A stretch of DNA of 64,000 bases, taken from positions 2,378,501 through 2,442,500 of the forward strand of contig NZ_CP098747.1 of the NCBI RefSeq assembly GCF_023746535.1, read 5' to 3'. Positions within the stretch are counted from its first letter, which is position 1. Each line of letters starts with the position of its first letter. The stretch comes from Sneathiella marina (GTDB lineage Bacteria; Pseudomonadota; Alphaproteobacteria; Sneathiellales; Sneathiellaceae). This document shows, one piece after another, positions 1 through 8,909 of this stretch. Both the position numbers and the translations under genes were made by a program. The notes under the pieces were generated by a model that was not told the DNA's origin, searched no databases, and was given only the letters and a program-made list of their open reading frames with translations.

Positions 1-1549
1 TGAACCGGCTGAAATCGTCCGAATAGGAATGCTCGATCGTCAAGCCATTGCGGCCCACATGCCTTTTCGGCAGACCATAGTCTCCCAATTCGCTGATTTT
101 CTTGTTGGAATAGGTTGTGCCCTCAACAAGGGTTTGATGGGAAATGGCCTTAATTTTACCCTTTGTGTCGAAATTATAAGTATAGGTGTCGTCTTTCAGC
201 AAAGGGCTGTTTTCAGTGACCATATCGCCATTGGACGTATCGAAAAGCGCCGTTCTTTTCGGCAGGCGCAAATGCAGGTTTCCGATGACGGGCCCCTTCT
301 GAACAGTATAGACGGCCGTTGTTTCCGGCGTCTGGACCTCTTTGATATTTCCTTCTTCATCATATTTGTTGAGGGTCACAACGGTGCTCATCAGGGCCCC
401 TTCAAAAAAGCTTTTAGCAGTTGTCCGGAATAGGAGCGGAACCCCGATAATGTGATCGATATATTCATAAGTCGTTTTGCCCGACAGGTAATGATAGGTT
501 GTTTTCGAAGGTTCAGCGCCGTAAACCGCTAATGCGGTCTCCTGTTCACCGCGCCCCTGTGCTTGAGCCTTGCAAATCATGCCCTCTTCTATCAGGACGG
601 CAATCCTTTGTTTTGTAAGGTTATATCTGTAATACTCGCCGCTTCCCTCTGCCCTGTCCCAGATCACAACATCGCGTGCGTATCTGGTCCCGTTTCTTGA
701 GACCATAAAGCCGCTGGCATTTACAATCCTTTCGTAGATGCTCTGTTTACCGGACAGGCCATTGACGATAATTGTGGATGTATCAACGATGCCCAGAGTG
801 CCGGATTTGGACTGGTAGGTTGTCTTGAAACGCAGGCCCGTTGTCTCGATCAACTCCGTCAGCATATTTTTAGTAGCCGTTGTATTGCCCCAAATAAACT
901 CGACGGGATTTTTGGAAATAATGTCTGATGGGTTCTTTGCATCGGTAGCAGAGGTTTGGATAAACCGGACGGTGCCTTTCTCGTGCATTAAAGTATATTT
1001 GCGAACGGGTATATCATTCCGCTTGGTTATGATTTCCGATAAGCATCCACTCACTCCGTCTGCGTATGTGAATTCTATTGATGCAAATTGATTTTTGGCG
1101 GTTCCGTAAGAAATATTTACAGGCCGATTACTGTCATCATATTCGTACTTGATACAGTTTCCATAGGCATCTTCAGATTGAATAGCAACATATACTTCTC
1201 GTTCTGATACTATGTTGGTACTCTTTTCGAAATCCGTTTTATTTCCCTCATGATCAAATGATCTCAAGCCCCAGAGCGACGTTTTTTCAGCAATAATCAA
1301 GTGATCCTCAACGAAATAATTGCCGCTCCCATCGGAAAGAGCCTGTGGAATACCTTCAATCTGCCACCCCGGCCCGATATAAGATGCCACTTCAGTTTTC
1401 CCGCTGGAATAAGAAAGGGAAAAGGCTGGCTGCATCTCTCGAACACCGGGAACTGCCTCAATTTCCAAAATATAATTGGATGAACCATCATATTTACTGA
1501 TAAAAAAACTACCGGCTGGCTTACTTACAACTAGTTTGTCTTTATTCAT
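1..1549 (-). CDS. SpvB / Tc-toxin / RHS-like protein, N-terminal part (gene runs off the window)
   Basis: An uninterrupted leftward frame of about 516 codons starts at ATG 1549 and leaves the window at base 1 without a stop, so only the N-terminal part is visible. An AAGAAG purine run lies just upstream of the start. Residues 10-70 carry the start pattern of SpvB/TcaC/Tc-B proteins: a short lead, then MQPAFSLSYSSG and GPGWQIEG. Further on come RHS/YD-like repeats with Y-x-Y-D and aromatic-Gly spacing (EYDDSNRP, NKYDEEGN, TYNFDTKGK). No signal peptide is seen. Family members form beta-propeller and RHS shells that encapsulate a C-terminal toxin, which would lie outside this window. A non-toxic RHS surface protein remains possible. 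Confidence 0.75.
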   Translation of the reverse strand, partial: MNKDKLVVSKPAGSFFISKYDGSSNYILEIEAVPGVREMQPAFSLSYSSGKTEVASYIGPGWQIEGIPQALSDGSGNYFVEDHLIIAEKTSLWGLRSFDHEGNKTDFEKSTNIVSEREVYVAIQSEDAYGNCIKYEYDDSNRPVNISYGTAKNQFASIEFTYADGVSGCLSEIITKRNDIPVRKYTLMHEKGTVRFIQTSATDAKNPSDIISKNPVEFIWGNTTATKNMLTELIETTGLRFKTTYQSKSGTLGIVDTSTIIVNGLSGKQSIYERIVNASGFMVSRNGTRYARDVVIWDRAEGSGEYYRYNLTKQRIAVLIEEGMICKAQAQGRGEQETALAVYGAEPSKTTYHYLSGKTTYEYIDHIIGVPLLFRTTAKSFFEGALMSTVVTLNKYDEEGNIKEVQTPETTAVYTVQKGPVIGNLHLRLPKRTALFDTSNGDMVTENSPLLKDDTYTYNFDTKGKIKAISHQTLVEGTTYSNKKISELGDYGLPKRHVGRNGLTIEHSYSDDFSRF

Positions 1550-1650
1550 GATGTCTTCTTCTTTGTCGGATGAAAATGTCTATTGACGAGCACTTGCCTA
1601 AGGACGTGGAAAACTGGGGCCTGTGCCAAAAAACTCGATTTTTACAACAA

Positions 1651-1701
1651 CTAGTCGTTTCGTATTTATTCCGGAAATGCTTCTGACTTCACAACGACTA
1701 G
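1651..1701. repeat. 9-bp inverted repeat in the divergent promoter region
   Basis: CTAGTCGTT (1651-1659) and its exact reverse complement AACGACTAG (1693-1701) are separated by 33 bases. They lie between the leftward SpvB-like gene (start 1549) and the rightward hydrolase gene (start 1820). The spacing is compatible with two half-sites bound by a regulator of both genes. It could also be chance in an A/T-rich spacer. Confidence 0.4.
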
Positions 1702-1819
1702 CCAATAAAATGGCCTTGTAGTAAGATCCGATCCAATTGGACGGGGTTTCACTTTCCAATGACATTACATGGACAAGCGCGCCACAAAAGACGAGTTCAA
1801 CTTAAAGATTTGTAATTAA

Positions 1820-2650
1820 ATGACTGTTCAGAATATGTTGATTTTATTTGGAATTACACTCGGGCTGGTCGTTGTTGCCTGCCTTGTCCTTATGTGGCTC
1901 TTTTACGGCAATATATACAAATTCAATAACAACCCCGATACGCCGGCACAATTGGGCCTGGCAGACATCGACGTGGTCAATTTTACTTCCGAGGATGGCA
2001 CAGAAGTTAAAGCCTGGATTAAGCCGCCTGAAGGGGACGCTCCCGTAATCCTTTATTTTATGGGTAACTTTACCTCCATTGGACCCTCGGTCCAGACGCT
2101 GCAGCCATTTCTGGAACAGGGTTATGGCCTGGCGGCCTTGGTATATAGAGGCTCTAGCGGATTGGAAGGCGAGCCGTCTGAAGCGGCATTTACCGCCGAT
2201 GCCCGCTCCCTCTATGATCAGCTTGACAGCCTGATGAAGACACCGGTTTCAGCAACAGATCGGCTGGCTTTTGGCTATAGTCTCGGGTCTGGCATTGCCG
2301 TCACCCTGGCAACAGAACGGGATGTCGGGGGTGTCATCCTGGTTGCTGCATATAGTCGCTTTTGTGATTACTTTACGGGCCGGTATTACGGTCTGCCCTT
2401 TTGTTACCTGATGCACAAGGAGCGTTATGATTCAATTGATCGTATCAACAGCATAAATACGCCGCTTTTGATGCTTCATGGAGAGCTGGATACAGCAATT
2501 GATATTCGTTTCGGAAAACGGCTGTTTGATGCGGCGGACGAACCCAAGAAGTTTGTCCCCTTCGAAAATGGAACGCATGTTAATATATTGTCAGAAGGGC
2601 TGGCCGAAGAAGTAACAGAGTTTTACGACACCGTCATCAAACAGAACTGA
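1820..2650 (+). CDS. membrane-anchored alpha/beta hydrolase (BEM46/ABHD-like)
   Basis: A 276-residue protein with one N-terminal hydrophobic helix (about residues 5-29), followed by an alpha/beta-hydrolase domain. The visible catalytic triad is S154 in GYSLGSG, D224 in HGELD and H253 in NGTHVN, which is the right order and spacing. The usual HGN oxyanion turn reads FMGN (about 80-83), so the His is replaced by Met. The gene stands alone on the plus strand and ends one base before the stop of the convergent polyketide synthase gene. The substrate is unknown: it may be an esterase, a thioesterase or a lipase-like enzyme. A link to the neighbouring biosynthetic genes is possible but not shown. 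Confidence 0.75.
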   Translation: MTVQNMLILFGITLGLVVVACLVLMWLFYGNIYKFNNNPDTPAQLGLADIDVVNFTSEDGTEVKAWIKPPEGDAPVILYFMGNFTSIGPSVQTLQPFLEQGYGLAALVYRGSSGLEGEPSEAAFTADARSLYDQLDSLMKTPVSATDRLAFGYSLGSGIAVTLATERDVGGVILVAAYSRFCDYFTGRYYGLPFCYLMHKERYDSIDRINSINTPLLMLHGELDTAIDIRFGKRLFDAADEPKKFVPFENGTHVNILSEGLAEEVTEFYDTVIKQN

Positions 2651-2651
2651 C

Positions 2652-5600
2652 TTATTTGCCAACCAATAGCTCGTTGAGGATTTTTCCGATTTCTCCGATG
2701 GTCGGATCAATCATCATGTTAAAATGGTCGCACTCAAATTCCTGGATTTCTATATTTCCGGAAACCCATTTTCCCCAGCCAAGATCAGGACCCGCGCGAA
2801 GAAAATCAACACTCGCTTCAGCGCCCTTGAAGAGTAGAATGTCCCCAGCATAATCATTGGGACTGTATCGATTTTCCGCCGCAAGATAGGCTTGGGTCAT
2901 ACGGCGACCCAAGAGCTCATCGGGAATGGTTTCCCCGCTGTCCAGATACCGTTTAATTTCAGTATTTTCACGTCCGGCATGCCTGCCTCGCCATTTTCTC
3001 ACAGGCCAGTTAAGCGCGAAGCTAAGGCTCCAATGACGAGCCATCCAAATTTTCTCAAAAATGCTCATTTTTTGCGGATCGACATCCGGTGCCATGGAAT
3101 CAAAATAAATCAGGTTGCCTATTTCAAACCCCTTCTGCTGAAGTTGCTGGGCCATTTCAAATGCAATGACACCCCCTCCCGAATAACCAGCTAGGTTATA
3201 GGGACCTTCCGGTTGCTGCTTCAATAAAGCGCTGACATAACATTCAGCCATATCTTCGATGGTTTCGTGAATATCGCTCCCGCCGTCCGAGCCAAGGGCT
3301 CGTAATGCATAAAAGGGAAGTTTGGGGTCTATATAACCCGACAAAGAACGAAAATTCAGAACATTTCCGCCGGCTCCGTGGACAAGATACAAGGGCTTAA
3401 CAGTTGCTGAACCTTCTTTAATCTGGACCAGGGGAGACCATTCTTGTTCTGACTTGCTTTCTTTTTTCTCCACCGTTGTCTCCGTCTCATCCAGTATAAT
3501 ATTGCCCTTGTCGATAACGACATCAGAAAGGCTCCGCAGTGTCGGAGATTGAAATAATGTAGCAAGGGGCAGATCCGTCAGAAATTCTTTCCTAATTTTT
3601 GCGAAAAGACGAACAGCAGCTAGCGAATGTCCACCCAGGTCAAAGAAGTCAGCTTCCGGCACCGGCTGATCAACACCCAGGAGGTCGGACCAGAGGGATG
3701 CCATTTTTTCTTCTACGGGATTTGCATAAGAAGCCCCAACAGCAGCAGATTTCTCAGTACTTTTCTGAGGTTTCTTGCGGCGCGGCTCCACTGTCTTCAA
3801 CATCTCGCGGACAAGGTCCTTCATCGATGTCGGCGAAACAACCATCTGCCGTTCAGGAATATTAAGCATTCTGGAGAAAATCATATTTGATTCCCGCGCA
3901 CATATACCCTGGGCGATCATGACATCGAAGAGGAGCTCGGGTGAATTATGCCAATCGAAGCTATCTCCTTCAACCCGGCGCAAGGCAAACCCCTCGAGTA
4001 TCAACAATGGCGCGCCTTGCTCATCCAGAAAGACAACATCAAAGCTTGCAAAACGGCCAGGTGTTTCAGCAACCAGTTTGGCTCGGGTAACGAAGCGTTG
4101 AGGCAAGGGTTTCAAGAAGCGAATGCGATCTACAGACATGGGCGCGTAAAAGGCCCCTTCACTGCCGACATCAGGAAGTAAATTTAGACCTATTGTAGCT
4201 GCAGTATCTGTCAGTCCCGGATGTGCGTTATATGCATCCAGGTCTGAAAGGAAAGTTTCAGAAAGCGCGAAGTCAGCTTCGATTTCCCGGTCGCCAATAC
4301 GAATTTCACCTACATTGTCCCAGCGCGGTCCAAAATCTATAAGGTCTTCTTGGGAATCCTGACCACTGCTCTCCGATCTCAGTAAATTAGACATTCGCTG
4401 GAGGTCTCGAGGAATTTTTCGATCATTGAGGCGTTTGATTACGATTTGCGCGCGGCAATGCTCAACCAAGGGGGCTTCAGCAGAAAGTGTACTTTGGATA
4501 CGCAATTCATATCCCTGATCGTCCGGGATCAGCGTGATAACTACACGTGCCCGTAAATTTTCCGGGAAGATCATTGGATTGACAAGGGACAACGACTGTA
4601 TTTCCCATTTGCGTCCGCTGGACACAACGTCCATGGCAGCGCAGGCAATCTCGATATAAGCCGTACCGGGCAGCACTGGAATACCACCAACAACATGCTC
4701 ATTTATAACCCAGAGATCTGAAGGATCATAAAGCGCCGTAAAACTAATGGCACCGTCCTCTCCTACTTCTTTGTACCCAAGGAGCGGATGTGCTTCCAGA
4801 GACTGATGCTCGATTTGATTGTAAGCGCGAGAGGCCATTCCCACATCTCGCCAGACCCCCCAGGATACAGCAATGCCATCCTCTCGTGAAGCGGCCAACG
4901 CCTCTAAATAACTGTTTGCTGCGACATAATCCACTTGCCCTGGAGGTGCTGTAATAACCGAAGTTGAAGAAAATACAGCAAAGAAATCCAGGGTCCCTTG
5001 AGGAAACAGATTAGCAAGATGTTCTCCTCCTACGACCTTTGCAGACATGACCTTGTGAGCATCTTCAACAGATTTTACCATCATCGGCGCGTCATCCATT
5101 GTCCCGGCCCCATGGAACAAACCGTCGACCCCCCCAAAATTGGCACGCACAGTGTCAATCGCTGCAGCAATTGCCGAAGAGTCCGAAACATCCGCGCTGA
5201 CAAAAAGAACTTCACCACCCGCCGATTTTACGTCTTTCGCGATATTGATAGCTTCACTTACATTTGACTCAGGCTCACGTTTTAGAACCTTCGCCCAATC
5301 CTTACTGTCAGGCATCTCTTGCCGACTAATCAGTGCAATTCGCGCCTTTGCTGTATGACCGAGATATTTGGCCAGTTCAAGGCCAATGCCGCCAGTTCCG
5401 CCGGTAATTACGTATCTGCCGTTAATCTTCATCTTATCGGGAAGATCATTCATCGCAGGCACATTAAGACGGTTAAATTCTTGTTTGAAACGCTTCCGCC
5501 CTCTAAATGCTACGGCATCTTCAGCCGTTTCACCGTCATGCTCTTCTATTATGGCTTCCGCTACCCATGGGGCTTGTTCAGCCTCTTCGAAATCCAAGTA

Positions 5601-8600
5601 CTGCGTAACAAGTGATGGAATTTCTCTGGGCGCAACCCTAACCGGACCCAGGAGTGTCCCCAATTCCGGATGCTGGACTTGCTCCCCAACCACAGAAAGC
5701 GCGTTTGTGCCTAAAAAACTCAAGCGAACCAGATCTTCCGGATCTTCCGCCTGCAGGGCACGACACAGTAAAAAGGCACTATCAAATACATGAGATTGTG
5801 GCGTTATCCCCTGAGTTCCCATCGGCCAGCAGTGAACAATATTACTGGGCATTTCCGGCAGTGCCTTCAACAGCGCTTCATAATCCTCAGCGCGTCCGGC
5901 AGCAATTTGAAAATTACACCCATCCTGAGAAAATCCGTCACCGGTACGCACGGTGAAGCATTTTTCCCGGCGCGCCCTTAGCTTCTGAATCAACGCTTCA
6001 GAAACCGCATCCTCTCCCACAAACAGGAGCCAGCTTGTATCACAATTAGGTTCAGCAGGTGGAATAGGTGCAAGGTTCCAGGATGGCGACAGAAACCAAT
6101 TATCCGGATTGGCGATACGCTTCAGGTGAATTGCAGGCTCTGTTTCTTCAGCTTCTTTCGTATTAACTCCCGAACCCGGTTCAATCCAATGCCGATCTTT
6201 CGCGAAGGCATATGTTGGGAGTGAAACACGTTGCCCTTTGGCACCCGGTAGCTTGTCCCATTCGAGATTGCCGCCATTCGCCCATATGGACCCGGCCGCG
6301 TTTAAAGCCGTAACCATATCGTTTTCAGGTTCTTTTGGTGGCCTGCCAGAAGCAATAACGGCGACGGGTTTATGTTCTCCGTGACTCATTTCCGCAAGCG
6401 GCCCCAAAGTTTTACCAGGACCGACTTCAAGTAAAATTTGCCCGGGTTTCCTCAAAATTGTTTCCACGGCATCCGCAAAAAGAACAGTATGACGGAGGTG
6501 GCTTACCCAATAATCGACGGTGGAAAAATCATCCTCTTGCGACCAATCTCCGCGCAGGCTGGAAACAAATGGAATTTCCGGCTGTTTAAGGTTAATTTCT
6601 GAAATACCATCTCGAAAGTTTTCCAGCTGATTATCGAGAATACGGCTATGGGCGGCAACGTTGATCCGAATTCGGGTCGCTTCAAACTCTGTCCCCTTAA
6701 GCTGCATTTCCAAGGCATCAATTCTGTCGATTTCTCCGGAAACAACGCAAAGTCCTGGGGCATTTAGCGCCGCTATGTCTAGGGTATCCCCAATCAACTC
6801 TGAGACTTTAGTGAGCGGGGCGGGAATCATACTCATTGCGCCTGCCGCTGCTGCATCCATGACTTTTCCGCGCCAAACCACTATTTTCAATGCGTCAGCA
6901 ACAGACATGACATTCGCAATGACGGCTCCGGCATACTCACCTGCACTATGGCCAAGAATGGCGGATGGAAACACACCCCACCCCTGCCACATCCTTGCGT
7001 AGGCATATTCTAGAATGAACAATGCGGGGATCGCATAACCCGACATTTCCAGTTTACCACGTGCACTTTCGTCATCGATGGTTTTTTCGAACATGACCGA
7101 GTAAAGATCCTTAGGTGCAATATCCGGCATATTTGCAAAGCATTCCTCGACCGCCTTTTTAAATTCGAGCGATGTTTCGAGGAGATCTGACCCTGCACCC
7201 GGGTATTGGGCACCGCCTCCTGGAAACATGAACACGATCTCGGCTTGTGAGCCTGTTGCTGACCCGGTAGCGATACGCGTTGGTGTTTCCTGCCACAATG
7301 CGGCACTAAGACCCGCTGTGTCTTTTGCAACTATGGTGCGTCGCTCGGAAAATTCACGGCGACCGTTGCGTAATGTATAGGCAGCATCAGCAAGCGAAGG
7401 CATATCCTCGGAGCCAACAAAATCCCGCCATTTATCTTGCAAGCCATCAAGCGCAATCATGTTTCGTGCGGAAAAGGGGAGAAGTCTCCAACATTCTTCC
7501 GTATCTACAGGCAAGCGCTCCGGCGCCTCCTCAACAATGGCATGGGCATTTGTCCCGCCAACACCGAGGGAATTTATACCTGCCCGTCTTGGTGTCTCAC
7601 TTCGCTGCCATTCCTTGCTTTGGTCAACGACGTAAAAGGGACTGGACTGCAAATCAAACCGACTATTTGGCGTTCGGTAATGTAAGGATGCCGGAATTAC
7701 ATTATGTCGCATGGCTTCGACGACTTTTATAAGACTGGTTGTGCCTGCCGCCGTATCGAGATGCCCCACATTACTTTTAACAGAACCGATACCACAAAAT
7801 CCTGTTCCACCCCCGCCATAGGCTTGCGCAAGACCAGCCAGTTCAATGGGGTCACCTACCGGTGTTCCCGTTCCATGTGCTTCGATATATCCAATAGTTT
7901 CTGCCGGGACCCCAGCGATGGCTAATGCTTCCGCCGCTGCTTCCGCCTGACCATCAACACTTGGTGCGAGATATCCAGCTTTTTGCGCACCGTCATTGTT
8001 GATAGCAGATCCAAGCAGGACGGCGCGGATATCATCACCATCAGCTATGGCATCTTCCAGTCGGCGCAAGACAACCAGGGCAGCGCCGGAGCCAAAAACA
8101 GTCCCTTGACTATCATCATCAAAGGGTCGGCAAAGTCCGTCCGGCGACTGGACTTCCCCCTCTTCAAAGATATAGCCATGACGGTGCGGTAATTCGACTG
8201 TAACACCGCCGGCGATGGCCATGTCACATTCCATTGACAGCAAGCTGGCTGCCGCCTGATGCACGGCGACAAGTGACGTGGAACAAGCAGTTTGAACTGC
8301 TACTGAAGGGCCCTGTAAATTCAACAGATAGGAAAGCCTGGTGGTTAGGAAATCCTTGTCATTCCCGGTATGCCGAAGAAGAAACATACCGATTTCTTCA
8401 ACCAAATCCGGGTTAGTGAGAATATTAAGCGGCAAATAAGCCTGCATACCGGATCCGGCAAAAACGCCAATGCTACCGTCAAATTGTTCCGGCATATGGC
8501 CTGCATCTTCCAGCGCTTCCCAGGCACATTCCAGAAAATGGCGATGCTGCGGGTCCAAAATGGAGGCTTCACGCGGAGAAAATCCAAAAAATCCAGCGTC

Positions 8601-8837
8601 AAAATTCTCCATATCTGTAAGAAAATTAGCTGCGCGAACATAGTTAGGGTTGGATAGATCTTTTGCTGGGACACCGTCTGCCCGCATTTCTGATTCCGTA
8701 AACCACCGGGTTCCCATTCGCTCACTAGCCAGCAATTTCCAGAATTGGGCAACATTACGCGCCGACGGAAACCGTCCGGCCATGCCGACAATTGCTATCT
8801 TCTCGGAAGATTGAATTCCTTCAAAATTATCTGTCAT
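2652..8837 (-). CDS. type I polyketide synthase, KS-AT-KR-DH-ACP-TE
   Basis: A single-module synthase of 2061 residues. KS: C185 in TACSTS, H321 in EAHGTG, H359 in NVGHL. AT: S631 in GHSAG and H730 in VAAHS; the extender unit is not certain, malonyl being the simplest choice. A structural KR half spans about 905-1120. The KR has GGTGGIG (about 1146-1152), S1290/S1291 and Y1304, and an MDD motif near 1247-1249 suggesting a B-type reductase. DH: H1381 in HVVGGIPVLP and D1544 in HPGLTD. ACP: S1738 in GGHSL. TE: S1886 in GYSGG and H2038. No ER or methyltransferase is seen. KR before DH is not the usual order. The N-terminus has no obvious docking segment. The gene lies 72 bases downstream of the NRPS, so the NRPS carrier protein presumably feeds this KS and the TE releases the product. 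Confidence 0.92.
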   Translation of the reverse strand: MTDNFEGIQSSEKIAIVGMAGRFPSARNVAQFWKLLASERMGTRWFTESEMRADGVPAKDLSNPNYVRAANFLTDMENFDAGFFGFSPREASILDPQHRHFLECAWEALEDAGHMPEQFDGSIGVFAGSGMQAYLPLNILTNPDLVEEIGMFLLRHTGNDKDFLTTRLSYLLNLQGPSVAVQTACSTSLVAVHQAAASLLSMECDMAIAGGVTVELPHRHGYIFEEGEVQSPDGLCRPFDDDSQGTVFGSGAALVVLRRLEDAIADGDDIRAVLLGSAINNDGAQKAGYLAPSVDGQAEAAAEALAIAGVPAETIGYIEAHGTGTPVGDPIELAGLAQAYGGGGTGFCGIGSVKSNVGHLDTAAGTTSLIKVVEAMRHNVIPASLHYRTPNSRFDLQSSPFYVVDQSKEWQRSETPRRAGINSLGVGGTNAHAIVEEAPERLPVDTEECWRLLPFSARNMIALDGLQDKWRDFVGSEDMPSLADAAYTLRNGRREFSERRTIVAKDTAGLSAALWQETPTRIATGSATGSQAEIVFMFPGGGAQYPGAGSDLLETSLEFKKAVEECFANMPDIAPKDLYSVMFEKTIDDESARGKLEMSGYAIPALFILEYAYARMWQGWGVFPSAILGHSAGEYAGAVIANVMSVADALKIVVWRGKVMDAAAAGAMSMIPAPLTKVSELIGDTLDIAALNAPGLCVVSGEIDRIDALEMQLKGTEFEATRIRINVAAHSRILDNQLENFRDGISEINLKQPEIPFVSSLRGDWSQEDDFSTVDYWVSHLRHTVLFADAVETILRKPGQILLEVGPGKTLGPLAEMSHGEHKPVAVIASGRPPKEPENDMVTALNAAGSIWANGGNLEWDKLPGAKGQRVSLPTYAFAKDRHWIEPGSGVNTKEAEETEPAIHLKRIANPDNWFLSPSWNLAPIPPAEPNCDTSWLLFVGEDAVSEALIQKLRARREKCFTVRTGDGFSQDGCNFQIAAGRAEDYEALLKALPEMPSNIVHCWPMGTQGITPQSHVFDSAFLLCRALQAEDPEDLVRLSFLGTNALSVVGEQVQHPELGTLLGPVRVAPREIPSLVTQYLDFEEAEQAPWVAEAIIEEHDGETAEDAVAFRGRKRFKQEFNRLNVPAMNDLPDKMKINGRYVITGGTGGIGLELAKYLGHTAKARIALISRQEMPDSKDWAKVLKREPESNVSEAINIAKDVKSAGGEVLFVSADVSDSSAIAAAIDTVRANFGGVDGLFHGAGTMDDAPMMVKSVEDAHKVMSAKVVGGEHLANLFPQGTLDFFAVFSSTSVITAPPGQVDYVAANSYLEALAASREDGIAVSWGVWRDVGMASRAYNQIEHQSLEAHPLLGYKEVGEDGAISFTALYDPSDLWVINEHVVGGIPVLPGTAYIEIACAAMDVVSSGRKWEIQSLSLVNPMIFPENLRARVVITLIPDDQGYELRIQSTLSAEAPLVEHCRAQIVIKRLNDRKIPRDLQRMSNLLRSESSGQDSQEDLIDFGPRWDNVGEIRIGDREIEADFALSETFLSDLDAYNAHPGLTDTAATIGLNLLPDVGSEGAFYAPMSVDRIRFLKPLPQRFVTRAKLVAETPGRFASFDVVFLDEQGAPLLILEGFALRRVEGDSFDWHNSPELLFDVMIAQGICARESNMIFSRMLNIPERQMVVSPTSMKDLVREMLKTVEPRRKKPQKSTEKSAAVGASYANPVEEKMASLWSDLLGVDQPVPEADFFDLGGHSLAAVRLFAKIRKEFLTDLPLATLFQSPTLRSLSDVVIDKGNIILDETETTVEKKESKSEQEWSPLVQIKEGSATVKPLYLVHGAGGNVLNFRSLSGYIDPKLPFYALRALGSDGGSDIHETIEDMAECYVSALLKQQPEGPYNLAGYSGGGVIAFEMAQQLQQKGFEIGNLIYFDSMAPDVDPQKMSIFEKIWMARHWSLSFALNWPVRKWRGRHAGRENTEIKRYLDSGETIPDELLGRRMTQAYLAAENRYSPNDYAGDILLFKGAEASVDFLRAGPDLGWGKWVSGNIEIQEFECDHFNMMIDPTIGEIGKILNELLVGK

Positions 8838-8909
8838 CTTGATCGCTAATTTCCATCAAAATCTGCGGCACCAAAGCTTCAGAAGGGGATTTTATATTAT
8901 TAAAGAATG

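Noticed and set aside
5368-8657. Several rightward open frames of 90-140 codons opposite the polyketide synthase
   Set aside because: They lie wholly inside a large gene with clear domain content on the other strand, show no domain or ribosome site, and are explained as antisense shadows.
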